Assembly (NCBI GenBank): GCA_965237565.1
Contig: OZ250145.1
Span: forward strand, 124,001 to 188,000
Direction: 5' to 3'
Origin: JANQSP01 sp965237565
GTDB lineage: Bacteria > Bdellovibrionota > Bdellovibrionia > Bdellovibrionales > UBA1609
DNA length: 64,000 nt
Shown one piece after another: positions 1 through 8,473 of this stretch. Numbering within the stretch: the first letter of the stretch is position 1; every line of letters begins with the position of its first letter. A model generated the notes under the pieces. The model was not told the DNA's origin, did no database searches, and worked only from the letters and a program-made list of their open reading frames with translations. A program made the translations under genes and the position numbers.

Positions 1-233
1 ATTTTATTCAACAATTTTTTTTCAGTTGTTATTTTCTTAGACATCACAACCAAATGGCCTGTCATATCTACAATGGCCCGTTTCACTGTTGTCTCATAAC
101 CACTATAAACAGACATAACCAACACTAGGCTTGCGGTCGCCAAGATGAGACTAAATATGCTCACAAGAGGGGTAAAACGAATAAAATGGCGACGAGAAAG
201 AAAGAACCTTTTTATCCACAAAAGAAAATACAA
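1..233 (-). CDS. LolC/LolE-type lipoprotein-releasing permease, N-terminal part (cut by window edge)
   Basis: The reading frame runs off the left edge of the window. The visible ~77 residues have a basic start (WIKRFFLSRRHFIRF), one hydrophobic segment, then MSVYSGYETTVKRAIVDM. This is the usual N-terminus of LolC/LolE permeases: a membrane helix followed by a conserved V-x-S-V-x-x-G-[FY]-E block. LolCDE extracts lipoproteins from the inner membrane and hands them to LolA. The start is TTG at 233, one base after the prfB stop, with AAGGAGG inside the end of prfB, so the two are probably co-translated. LolC cannot be told from LolE on this fragment. Confidence 0.7.
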   Translation of the reverse strand, partial: MYFLLWIKRFFLSRRHFIRFTPLVSIFSLILATASLVLVMSVYSGYETTVKRAIVDMTGHLVVMSKKITTEKKLLNK

Positions 234-234
234 T

Positions 235-1348
235 CTATTCCTCCTTAGTTTTTAGCCAAGTTGAAATCAAAGGATCCAAATGACCATTGAGTACAGACTC
301 TACGTCTCTAATCTCTAGTTGCGTCCGATGGTCTTTGGCCATCTGATAAGGGTGCAAGATATAAGACCGAATTTGACTGCCCCATTCGTTGGCTTTCTTA
401 GAGGATTCCACGGATTGTTTCTCTTTTTTTCTTTTTTCTTCCTCCTTGTTGTAAAGAGCTGCCTTTAACATTTTCATTGCCTGATGACGGTTGGAATGCT
501 GGCTTCGTTGGTTTTGGCATTGGACAACAACATTCGTGGGCAGGTGTGTGATTCGTATGGCACTATTTGTTTTGTTCACATGTTGCCCACCGGCTCCACT
601 GGCACGATAGGTGTCCACTCGAAGATCTTCTTCCTTGATCTCCACTTTAATGTTGTCCTCCAATTCCGGCCAAGAAAACACACTGGCAAAACTTGTATGG
701 CGACGAGAATTGGCATCAAAGGGACTGATACGAACCAAGCGATGCACACCCGTTTCCGATTGCAAATAACCATATGCAAAAATGCCTTTAACCAGAAAAC
801 TAGTTGAACGAATACCAGCTTCTTCCGACTCACTCACAAATAAAATATCCACAGCAAATTTTTTTTGCTCCGCCCACTTGAAATACATTCTTTGAAGGAT
901 TTGCGCCCAATCAGCCGCTTCCGTTCCCCCGGCACCTGCATGGATAGAAACATAGCAATTATTTTTATCATGAGGACCATTTAAGAGATGCTTTAATTCC
1001 AAAGCTCTTAACTGCTCAGTCAGCTCAAAGTATTCCTTTTTCAATTCAGAAAAAGCTTGGTCGTTTGGTTCTTCTTCTAAGAGTGCAATTAGAATGGCAC
1101 TTTCTTCAAGTTTTTCATCGAGAGCTGTCCACTCTATAAGAATTTTTTCGATTGAAGTTTTCTCTTTTGCCAGTCGATTTAATTTTTGATGATCTTTCCA
1201 TGTAGAGGAATCTTGGCTCTTTTGTTCCAATTCTTTGAGCCGAGATTTTTGGGCATCCAGATCAAAGATACCTCCATAAATCACTCAATTTCTTCTGATC
1301 CTTCTTCAATTGGATCTTCAATTCATGAATTTCTGTTTCAATCCTCAT
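235..1348 (-). CDS. prfB: Peptide chain release factor 2, with programmed +1 frameshift
   Basis: RF2 ends translation at UGA and UAA. The product needs two frames. A 28-codon zero frame starts at ATG 1348 and ends MRIETEIHE...WRYL at an in-frame TGA (1264-1262). The +1 frame continues DLDAQKSRL to the stop at 235, giving about 370 residues, normal for RF2. Hallmarks are the SPF tripeptide (about residue 208) that reads the stop codon and the GGQ motif (about 253) that triggers peptidyl-tRNA hydrolysis. A caller that ignores the shift would start wrongly at an ATG near 1284. The gene lies 110 bp downstream of ybeY and directly upstream of the Lol permease. Confidence 0.95.
1261..1275 (-). promoter_or_regulatory. 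RF2 autoregulatory +1 frameshift site
   Basis: On the minus strand the sequence reads GGAGG TAT CTT TGA T. It has the three parts of the classical RF2 recoding site: an internal Shine-Dalgarno-like GGAGG three bases before the slippery codon, the slippery CTT, and an in-frame UGA that RF2 itself decodes. When RF2 is scarce the ribosome pauses at UGA and slips to +1, so RF2 controls its own synthesis. The base after UGA is T rather than the C found in E. coli. Confidence 0.92.
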
Positions 1349-1457
1349 TGGTACTCTCCATATTTGATGTTTGTTTTTTCGTCAACATTTTTACATGCAC
1401 CAAAAAAAGCAAATGATTCCCCAGTTTTCTTTCTGACTGATTTTGCCTCGTGATCTT

Positions 1458-1865
1458 TCAATTCCCATGCAGTCTTTCAAACACGTCATCTTGAAGATGA
1501 TACATAACTTCAGCAGAAGGACCACCTTTTTCATGCTCAAAACCAAGCAAATGCAAAATCCCATGCAAAATGAGATAGTGGAGCGGATGAGAATGAATCG
1601 CTGACAAGCAAATGGCCAGCTCACCAAGGGAAGAACTTTCAACAGGTGCGAAACTCAAAATATCTGTTACAGAATTTTTCTTTCTAAATTCTTTATTCAA
1701 GCTCCTAATATGTCTCTCACTAATAAAGGCCAAAATGAGTTTTTTTTTCAAAAGTCGGGGCCGAATTTTTTTCCTGCTCAATTCAGTGGAGACTTTTTTT
1801 ACCCATGAAGCCAAATCCTTCTCATCAATGGTTTCGCCAGACTGATTTACAATTTCCAGCTTCAC
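1458..1865 (-). CDS. ybeY: Endoribonuclease YbeY (16S rRNA maturation / ribosome quality control)
   Basis: YbeY is a zinc-dependent single-strand endoribonuclease needed for 16S rRNA 3'-end maturation. The C-terminal HGILHLLGFEHE matches the family metal motif H-G-x-x-H-L-x-G-x-[D]-H with all three histidines kept; the usual Asp is Glu. TDILSF is the conserved upstream block. The open frame extends to an ATG at 1913, but GTG at 1865 is the better start: it overlaps the murJ stop as GTGA, has GGGAGAA seven bases upstream, and begins VKLEIVNQSG like other YbeY proteins (135 residues). It is translationally coupled to murJ. Confidence 0.88.
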   Translation of the reverse strand: MKLEIVNQSGETIDEKDLASWVKKVSTELSRKKIRPRLLKKKLILAFISERHIRSLNKEFRKKNSVTDILSFAPVESSSLGELAICLSAIHSHPLHYLILHGILHLLGFEHEKGGPSAEVMYHLQDDVFERLHGN

Positions 1866-3487
1866 GCTGGGTTCTCCCAGTTGCTTGTTTTTATCTTTAA
1901 AATGCTTATGCATTCGCTAGCCTGTGGCAATCGAAGCCAAAGGGCCAAACGAAAATAAAAGAAGATAGAAGAAAATATCACAAGAAATAGCGTGACTGCC
2001 TTAGCTATATCTTCGTTCATAGTGAACCGAAAAATTGAAAATAAAAAATCAAAAACAAGCCATAAATAAATATAAAGAAAAATCAAAGGAGGAAGAAAAC
2101 TACCTATACTCTTAAGAGTATTTTTCAAATACAGATTCCCAATTTGAAAAGAATGACCCACAAGCAATAGACACATGAAAAAGCTGTTGGAAAGTACCGT
2201 AGCCCAAATCAGACCGGAGAATGCAAAAAACTGAATCATAAAAGGAGTGAAAAACCAATGGAATAAAACATATAGACAAGAGCAAAGAGCAGGATACCAA
2301 GTGTTTTTTATGGAATAAAAGGACGTAGCAAGTAAGCGAGAAAAAGAAGAAGTGATGAGCAAAACAGAATATATTTTTAAAACAAGAGCTGTTTGCTGAG
2401 CGGTAAATGAATCAAAATGTCCTCTTTGAAAAAGGACTTCAATGATGGGAGTTCCGATTGCAAAAAAAGCAAGAGAACAAGGTAAAACGAGAAACAATAC
2501 CAGATTCCTTTGATCCGCTGCCATTTTTAACATCTCCTCTGTTTCTCCTTTAGCAACAAAATGAGACAAACTGGGAAGCAAGGCAGTCCCGAAGCTAATA
2601 GCAATCAAGGATCGTGGTAATTCTAGAAGACGATCGCCATAATAAATAAAAGTGTGAGTGCCCTCTTCCAGAAGCCCTGCGAAGTAAAGATTTAATAACC
2701 CAATGAGAGCAAAACCACCCACTCCCAAGAGGCCAGGAAAAAAGCGACTGGCCATGAGTTGTAAATCTTGGGCAGAAAATCGCAAGGTCAATCTGGGCAG
2801 AAAATGAAGACGAAAAAGTAAAAAAGCTGTTACCAACACTTGGATAGACCCTCCAAGCAGGACTCCCCAGCAAAGAAGTAAGGGAGGAACCGCCATATTT
2901 TCGTGCGGAAACAATGATAGGGTGATCATACCCATGTTTAAAAAAGCTGGGGCCAAAGCGGGAATAAAAAATCTCCCAAGAGCGTTGGCAATTCCCATAA
3001 AATAGGCATAAAGAGTGACCAAAAAGAGATAAACAAATAGAATTTTGGCCATTAAAACAGTCATTTGCATTTTCCCTTCGACCTCAGAAAAAGGAGTGTT
3101 TTCAAATAGGAAATGGAGAAGTGGCTCCATGAAGATGATCCCCAAGACCGTTAAGATGGAAACCAAAACCAACAAAATAGTATACACACTATTCATGAAG
3201 TTTTTTGCTCTCAAAACAGATGCTTGATTGGATGAACCAGACAAATGATGAACGAAGATAGGAATGAAACTGATGGAAAGGGCCCCCTCTCCTATAAAAC
3301 GACGAAAAAAGTTGGGCATTCTGAAGGCCACAAAAAAAGCATCTGTTTGGATTCTGGAAAAGAAAAAAGCAATAACCATATCCCGGACAAGACCTAAGAT
3401 TCTAGAAATCAGGGTGCCAAGAGACATGAATAAAGCAAAGCGTGACACTTTTTGACTTTTGCTTTTGCTGAATTCATTTAGAGACAT
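1862..3487 (-). CDS. murJ: Lipid II flippase MurJ (MviN)
   Basis: The 541-residue polytopic inner-membrane protein belongs to the MviN/MurJ branch of the MOP superfamily, which moves lipid II to the periplasmic face for peptidoglycan synthesis. The start LISRILGLVRDMVIAFFFS and DAFFVAFRMPNFFRRFIGEGA are characteristic, including the Arg residues of the central cavity. About 14 membrane segments are visible. It is divergent from rpsT, a pairing common in proteobacteria, and its stop overlaps the ybeY start by 4 nt. A well-formed promoter lies 40 bp upstream. Confidence 0.93.
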   Translation of the reverse strand: MSLNEFSKSKSQKVSRFALFMSLGTLISRILGLVRDMVIAFFFSRIQTDAFFVAFRMPNFFRRFIGEGALSISFIPIFVHHLSGSSNQASVLRAKNFMNSVYTILLVLVSILTVLGIIFMEPLLHFLFENTPFSEVEGKMQMTVLMAKILFVYLFLVTLYAYFMGIANALGRFFIPALAPAFLNMGMITLSLFPHENMAVPPLLLCWGVLLGGSIQVLVTAFLLFRLHFLPRLTLRFSAQDLQLMASRFFPGLLGVGGFALIGLLNLYFAGLLEEGTHTFIYYGDRLLELPRSLIAISFGTALLPSLSHFVAKGETEEMLKMAADQRNLVLFLVLPCSLAFFAIGTPIIEVLFQRGHFDSFTAQQTALVLKIYSVLLITSSFSRLLATSFYSIKNTWYPALCSCLYVLFHWFFTPFMIQFFAFSGLIWATVLSNSFFMCLLLVGHSFQIGNLYLKNTLKSIGSFLPPLIFLYIYLWLVFDFLFSIFRFTMNEDIAKAVTLFLVIFSSIFFYFRLALWLRLPQASECISILKIKTSNWENPA

Positions 3488-3528
3488 AATAAAAACTACC
3501 TAGCCTTATGATCGAAATGACTCGAAAA

Positions 3529-3557
3529 TTATGAGTAAACAAGCTATCCTTGTGAAT
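3529..3557 (-). promoter_or_regulatory. Predicted sigma-70-type promoter for murJ-ybeY
   Basis: On the minus strand, TTCACA (-35, 3557-3552) and CATAAT (-10, 3534-3529) are separated by exactly 17 bp, each matching consensus at 5 of 6 positions. Transcription would begin about 35 bp before the murJ ATG. Confidence 0.6.
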
Positions 3558-3660
3558 TATATAGTAGAAAAGAACGCAAACGACAACAGGCTATAAAAAA
3601 ACTCTGAAAACTTAAAAGACGCTACAAAAATCGCAAAGGATTGAGAAGCACTACAAAATC

Positions 3661-3689
3661 TTGTTCGTTTGAAAAAACTGTGCTATCAA
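3661..3689 (+). promoter_or_regulatory. Possible promoter for rpsT
   Basis: TTGTTC at 3661-3666 and TATCAA at 3684-3689 have a 17 bp spacer and lie just upstream of the rpsT ribosome binding site (AAAGGAG at about 3702). The -10 match is weak. Confidence 0.35.
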
Positions 3690-3717
3690 CAAAATTTTGA
3701 CCAAAGGAGTGTGAACA

Positions 3718-3978
3718 TTGGCAAGTCATGTATCGGCAAAAAAGAGAATTCGCCAGACAGCCAGAAGACTAGAAATCAACAAACGAGTCCGAAGTCGTTT
3801 GCGCAGTCTTGAAAAAACTCTGCGCCAATTTGTAAAGGATAAAAACAAAGAACAAGCTGTTAAGGAATTGAAAATTTTTCACATTGAAATAGATCGCTCA
3901 GTCAAAAAAAGCATTCACCATAAAAATAGAGCCAATCGCAAAAAATCACAACTCTCTATTCTTGTAAATAGGCTGTAA
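3718..3978 (+). CDS. rpsT: 30S ribosomal protein S20
   Basis: The small, highly basic 86-residue protein starts MASHVSAKKRIRQTARR and carries the K-x-x-H-K-N-R-A-N-R-K-K-S-x-L signature near its end, as in S20, which binds 16S rRNA early in 30S assembly. The start codon is TTG at 3718, preceded by AAAGGAG. A UUG start is also used by E. coli rpsT, where it takes part in translational autoregulation; the same may hold here (inference). It is flanked by murJ (divergent) and holA (convergent). Confidence 0.95.
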   Translation: MASHVSAKKRIRQTARRLEINKRVRSRLRSLEKTLRQFVKDKNKEQAVKELKIFHIEIDRSVKKSIHHKNRANRKKSQLSILVNRL

Positions 3979-4030
3979 CAACTTGTGAACACACTTCCTC
4001 AACTATCCTGCTTGAAATGGCAGAAAAATT

Positions 4031-5035
4031 CTAGATGGAGCAAGTTTTGATAATGAAATTTTCCAACCATATATGAGGGGAAACGGGAGAAGATTTTAGA
4101 GCTTTATCTGTTGCTTTCAGTGCCTCCAATGTCGTCATGATCTTCTGCTCACTCCATAGATTCGCTTCTTGCATGTAATCTTCAATAAAAAAACGAGGAA
4201 CCCCGGTCTTGTCACAAAGAGTCTGCACTCTATGCCCTTTTTTCAATCCCTCCTTGATTCGGGCCAAAATACGAATATGGCGAACAACCAAGGACAAAAC
4301 CCCAATCTCATTTTGGTTATCTTCCAAAAGATGAGAAAGACAAAGTAGAGCTTTTGATAGGTTTCTCCTACCAATAGCCTTGGATAGAGCAAAAATGTTT
4401 TCCGGCTTGATGCGAGGAACAATTTTCAAAATATCTTCTTCTGAAACAACATTTCGATTCCCTAAAAAATTTTTTAATTTTTTCATTTCATTTTCTAAAC
4501 CGATCAAATCGTAGCTGGCGTATTGTCTCAGTAAGCTCACCCCTGAATGGGATAACTTCAATTTCATTTTTCGTCCCATCCAAGCAATCCAAAGAGGCCA
4601 TTCGCTTTCCTTAGGTGTTTGTGCAGAGATCAACTCACAATGAGAGGTAAGATATTTGATCATTTTCTTTCTTTTATCTGGATTTGTGGATGCAAAAACC
4701 AAAACACAAGTATCTATCGGATTTTCTATCATTGCTTCTAACTGCTTGCTATCTGATTCTCTCATTCTATGTGCTTCTTTACATACAATCATTCGCTTAG
4801 AAGAAAAGACAGGCAAAGTTTCTGCAACCTCGCAAACTCTAGCTAATGCAACTTCTCCGATAGTGAATACATCATAATTAAAATCAAGAGTCTCAGGAGA
4901 AAGAAGCTTGGCTTGAAGCATTCTCAAACTTTCCCTGAAAAGAAAAGTTTCTGGTCCCTCAACGAAATAAAATGGAGAAACTTTATTCATTGAGAGTTGT
5001 TTTTCTAATTTTTTTAAACTCGGAGCTATTTCCAT
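4031..5035 (-). CDS. holA: DNA polymerase III delta subunit (clamp loader)
   Basis: The ~334-residue protein has the HolA layout: N-terminal degenerate AAA+ region beginning PFYFVEGPETFLFRESL, central KRMIVCKEAHRM and VLVFASTNPDKRKKMIKYL, then the helical collar domain with KPENIFALSKAIGRRN. Delta opens the beta sliding clamp inside the clamp-loader complex. I take ATG at 5035; a TTG two codons upstream (5041) is equally open, and neither has a clear Shine-Dalgarno sequence. It is convergent with rpsT and divergent from the aminotransferase. Adjacency of holA and rpsT is common in bacteria. Confidence 0.9.
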   Translation of the reverse strand: MEIAPSLKKLEKQLSMNKVSPFYFVEGPETFLFRESLRMLQAKLLSPETLDFNYDVFTIGEVALARVCEVAETLPVFSSKRMIVCKEAHRMRESDSKQLEAMIENPIDTCVLVFASTNPDKRKKMIKYLTSHCELISAQTPKESEWPLWIAWMGRKMKLKLSHSGVSLLRQYASYDLIGLENEMKKLKNFLGNRNVVSEEDILKIVPRIKPENIFALSKAIGRRNLSKALLCLSHLLEDNQNEIGVLSLVVRHIRILARIKEGLKKGHRVQTLCDKTGVPRFFIEDYMQEANLWSEQKIMTTLEALKATDKALKSSPVSPHIWLENFIIKTCSI

Positions 5036-5119
5036 TACCAATCACGTTTGTTTTTGTTGTAAGGTGTATTGACAGTTCTCATATACTGAAGTGAAAAAAC
5101 CTGCAAGGAAAGTATTAGC

Positions 5120-6283
5120 ATGGATAAAAAATCTGACCTGCATCCTATTTTGCTCACTCCAGGTCCTGTTCCCATTTCAACTGCAGTCTTAAATACGCTC
5201 TCTGAACCCATGATTCACCACCGTACAGAAGAATTTGTTTCCCAGTTAAAAGAGGTTCAATCTCAGTTAAAACAATTTTTTCAAACTACACAAGAAGTTA
5301 TCATTTTGAATGCTACGGGAACGGGAGCTATGTCCGCAGCTTTGCTAAATACCCTATCTCCAAAGGATACTGTATTGGCTCTTTGTGCAGGAAAATTTGG
5401 AGAACGTTGGGCCGAAATGGCTGAGGCCTACAATCTAAAGGTCCTAAGACTAACAGTCCCTTGGGGTGAAGAGTTCGTCGTCCAAAAGGTGCGAGAGGAG
5501 TTGGAGCGAAATCCCCAAATCAAAGCGGTCCTGGTGCAAGCTTGCGAAACGAGTACAGGAGTATTGCATCCGATTCAGGAAATAGCCGAACTTGTTCGGA
5601 ACAAAACAAACACTTTGCTCATTGTGGATGCAATCTCAGCCTTGGGAGCGGTTTCTATCCCCATGGACAAATGGTGCATAGACATCCTCATCGGAGGCTC
5701 TCAAAAATCCTTTGCCCTGCCAGCCGGAATGTCGTTTATTGCCCTCTCCAAAAAAGCTTGGCGTTTTAATAAAGAATCTCGACTCTCTGTGTATTACTTA
5801 GATTTAAAAAAAGAAAAAGATTCCCAAATGCTTGGACAGACACGATTTAGCAGTAATGTAAGTTTTGTCAAAGCGATTCACACTTCTTTGCTCCCTTTGA
5901 AAAAAGGAGAACTCAATTATTTTATTCAAAAAAGCCAAAAACTTTCGAACATTACCTTAGAGTTTTGCAAAAATCTCGGATTGAGTATTTTTGCAAAACG
6001 TCCTTCTCCTTCCGTAACAAGCATCATGCTTCCTGATCATATTGATGGTGTAAAATTAAAAAAGCAATTGGAGACGGATGATAAAATCATCTTTGGAGGA
6101 GGACAAGAAAGACTCAAAGGAAAAATCATCCGCGTAGGCCATTTGGGAAATATTTCTATTTCAGAACTGGTAAAAGGCTTAAAAGCTCTTGCTCTTGCCT
6201 TGCACAAACAAGACCCTCGCCTCATTGGAAAAAAGAAAGTAAAAAAATCATTGAGTGAATTGGAAAAGTACCATCAATCGTAG
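5120..6283 (+). CDS. Class V pyridoxal-phosphate aminotransferase (alanine-glyoxylate / serine-pyruvate type)
   Basis: The 387-residue protein begins ILLTPGPVPIS, the typical opening of the class V subgroup that includes serine-pyruvate and alanine-glyoxylate aminotransferases and the so-called soluble hydrogenase small subunit. NATGTGAM is the phosphate-binding loop, IVDAISALGA holds the Asp that contacts the cofactor ring nitrogen, and GGSQKSFALPAG contains the PLP lysine (K196). The substrate cannot be fixed from sequence; a role in serine/glycine metabolism is likely. GCAAGGAAAG upstream serves as ribosome binding site. Its last 10 bp overlap the end of the convergent gene. Confidence 0.85.
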   Translation: MDKKSDLHPILLTPGPVPISTAVLNTLSEPMIHHRTEEFVSQLKEVQSQLKQFFQTTQEVIILNATGTGAMSAALLNTLSPKDTVLALCAGKFGERWAEMAEAYNLKVLRLTVPWGEEFVVQKVREELERNPQIKAVLVQACETSTGVLHPIQEIAELVRNKTNTLLIVDAISALGAVSIPMDKWCIDILIGGSQKSFALPAGMSFIALSKKAWRFNKESRLSVYYLDLKKEKDSQMLGQTRFSSNVSFVKAIHTSLLPLKKGELNYFIQKSQKLSNITLEFCKNLGLSIFAKRPSPSVTSIMLPDHIDGVKLKKQLETDDKIIFGGGQERLKGKIIRVGHLGNISISELVKGLKALALALHKQDPRLIGKKKVKKSLSELEKYHQS

Positions 6284-8310
6284 CAAGGAAGTGTCCTGTT
6301 TGTCCGACACATGTACTGAAATCTATCGCTGACCCTTTTGAAAATATCATCATGTGGAGAACCAAATTTACCGGTCAAATTCAACTTCCTGTCTTTTGGT
6401 AACAACTTTTTCAGATCCAAGGAACCGAGTTTTCTTGAAGGCGTGCCTTTAGAACCTCTCGCTCCTCTGTTTTCTTTTGTCTCATTCGTCGCTCCCGGAT
6501 AACCGCTAAACTTTCCTCCACGAAAACCGAGCAGAACTTGTTTGGACTTTCTTTCTCTACTTTTTTTTCTAGAACGACCACCATTTCCACCTCCGCTAGG
6601 AAGTCCTCCCAAGCCACCAGAGCCACCCCTGCTGGCATTCAACAATCCTCCCGGTCTTCCCTTTACTCCGGGAGGCAAGGGTTCCTCCCATTCGCCCTCG
6701 TCATCAAAATCCAAATCAAGTGGATTTAAAGGATTGCCACCCAAACCATCATCAGGGAAAATAGTTTCTTCATTTCCGCCAGATCCAGCAAGAGGAGGAA
6801 TGGAGGGAATGAAGGAAGGAGAGTCGGGAAAAGTGAAAGGAGGCCCTAGTGGAGGAGGATCCCCTTCTCGCGAACCATCTTCGCACCCAGCAGCCTGAAC
6901 ACCTAGACTGCCAATCAGACGGCTATTCATTTGTGCTATTGAACGATTGGATTCTTTAGATGTTATTTCGCATTTTTTGGGAATACCAGCGAGTTTTTTT
7001 CTATACAGATTTTTTACATAGTACTTAAAAAAATTCTCAGTACAAGATTGAAGGGCCGAATTGTGATCCCCGCTTGAGGGATCATCTATGTTGCAAGCCT
7101 CTTTTATCAACTCATCTACTTCGCTGATCTGAGTTCTACAAGTGTTAACACAATTACTTGATCGCAATCTACATTCGCTAGCTACCGCAGCATTCATAAC
7201 AGCGAAACCAACGAAAACATCCTTCAATGCATTACATTGATCAGCCATTCCTCCACTGCTTGCTGTTATGAGATGTATTTGTCCAGCCGTCTGAATCACT
7301 TGCTCAAACTGACCGGCAATACAAGTTTGGGGTTCATGACAACAATCAGAAGCTTCATTTCTGAGTTCCTCGCATGTCTTGATGGAGTCCTCTAGCTTCT
7401 TTGCGAGCTTCAATTCACAAGCCATTTTATCTTTTTCCCTTTTCTCACAAAGCAAATACTCGAATCCCTCTTTCTTGGCAGAAGCCAAAAAATCTCCTTC
7501 TTCGTCCACAATGGAAGCTTTTAATTTTTCCTTTTCTTCTTCCAGACAGGCTTTAACGACGTTTGCATCTTGTCCTTGTCTCATCTGTATCAACAAGCTG
7601 AAACATCTCCCATCGGAATCAATGAAAGGACGCATATACTTCTCAGGGGAATAATCTTGTTCTTTTAGATAGCTTTGCACTTTTGTCTCACAAAAAGCCT
7701 CACAGCCATTATCACTTTTGCTTTCACCTCCCGGACAAATGAGAGTGGCGGGAACTTTTTCGTCAATCTGTTTCATAACAGCCATGCAATTTGTCTTGTA
7801 ACTGGCTTGCAACTGAGGTTTTAACTGGTCTGCACATTTTTGTCTGATCCCCTGTATCTCGTTTTCAAAGTGCAAATCATATGTGAAGCAACGAGTCCCA
7901 TAGTGATTGATTACACATCCGCTATTTACCAAACTACAAAATTGCTCACATTGATCCATCAAATCATTACGAAACTGAGAACAGCCATCTCCCACAATAA
8001 ATTTAGTTGATTGACAGACACGAGTGCAATTTGCTATTTTTGCTTCTTTTACACACTTCATTAAATCCCTCTCCATGACTTTTTCTTCGACAGTGACAAA
8101 AGTGGATTTATCACAATTACACTCTTCTGACTGTGGCCATTCTTTTGCAAAATCTCTCTTCATTTCATGACAGCTATTTTGAAACCAGTTCTTTAACTCT
8201 TCGGATACTGCAGACGTTTCTTCAGCATCAGCTCTTTTGATTTCCAGAACCGCAAGACAAAGGCCAAAGGCCAAAGATAAAAAACAAAGAGAACTTGTAA
8301 AACGAGACAT
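6274..8310 (-). CDS. Large cysteine-rich secreted protein of unknown function
   Basis: Not recognised. The 678-residue product has a signal peptide (about residues 1-29, ending RADA). About 34 cysteines are spread over residues 48-480, often spaced as C-x3-C, C-x4-C or CC, which suggests many disulfides in an extracytoplasmic protein. Residues about 485-585 are Gly/Pro-rich low complexity (runs such as DPPPLGPPFTFPD and SGGLGGLPSGGGNGG), followed by a strongly basic segment and a short C-terminal piece with two more cysteines (MCRTNRTLPCYD). The basic tail could bind a polyanion, but that is speculative. It overlaps the convergent aminotransferase gene by 10 bp. Confidence 0.75.
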   Translation of the reverse strand: MSRFTSSLCFLSLAFGLCLAVLEIKRADAEETSAVSEELKNWFQNSCHEMKRDFAKEWPQSEECNCDKSTFVTVEEKVMERDLMKCVKEAKIANCTRVCQSTKFIVGDGCSQFRNDLMDQCEQFCSLVNSGCVINHYGTRCFTYDLHFENEIQGIRQKCADQLKPQLQASYKTNCMAVMKQIDEKVPATLICPGGESKSDNGCEAFCETKVQSYLKEQDYSPEKYMRPFIDSDGRCFSLLIQMRQGQDANVVKACLEEEKEKLKASIVDEEGDFLASAKKEGFEYLLCEKREKDKMACELKLAKKLEDSIKTCEELRNEASDCCHEPQTCIAGQFEQVIQTAGQIHLITASSGGMADQCNALKDVFVGFAVMNAAVASECRLRSSNCVNTCRTQISEVDELIKEACNIDDPSSGDHNSALQSCTENFFKYYVKNLYRKKLAGIPKKCEITSKESNRSIAQMNSRLIGSLGVQAAGCEDGSREGDPPPLGPPFTFPDSPSFIPSIPPLAGSGGNEETIFPDDGLGGNPLNPLDLDFDDEGEWEEPLPPGVKGRPGGLLNASRGGSGGLGGLPSGGGNGGRSRKKSRERKSKQVLLGFRGGKFSGYPGATNETKENRGARGSKGTPSRKLGSLDLKKLLPKDRKLNLTGKFGSPHDDIFKRVSDRFQYMCRTNRTLPCYD

Positions 8311-8473
8311 AGCCCATAACTTATCGGCACTTGAGCTGAAACATAAAGCTCATTTTTGGCATTTCAAATAAATGAAAGACAAAAGCCCCCAAGCTAAGAA
8401 AACCAAATGGACAAAAAACTCTATCTGGTGAAACTTAAGCATAGACAAAAAATACCTTTTTGAGACAATGTGA

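Noticed and set aside
1458..1913. YbeY starting at ATG 1913
   Set aside because: It would overlap murJ by 52 bp and add 16 residues not expected for the family; GTG 1865 has a ribosome binding site and a 4-nt overlap.
5069..5097. Perfect TTGACA upstream of the aminotransferase
   Set aside because: No acceptable -10 box lies at 16-18 bp (TGAAAA at 17), and the nearby TATACT is only 7 bp away, so I do not call a promoter.
6538..6898. Two plus-strand Pro/Gly-rich frames opposite the Cys-rich gene
   Set aside because: They mirror the Gly/Pro-rich linker codons; no ribosome binding site and no independent support.
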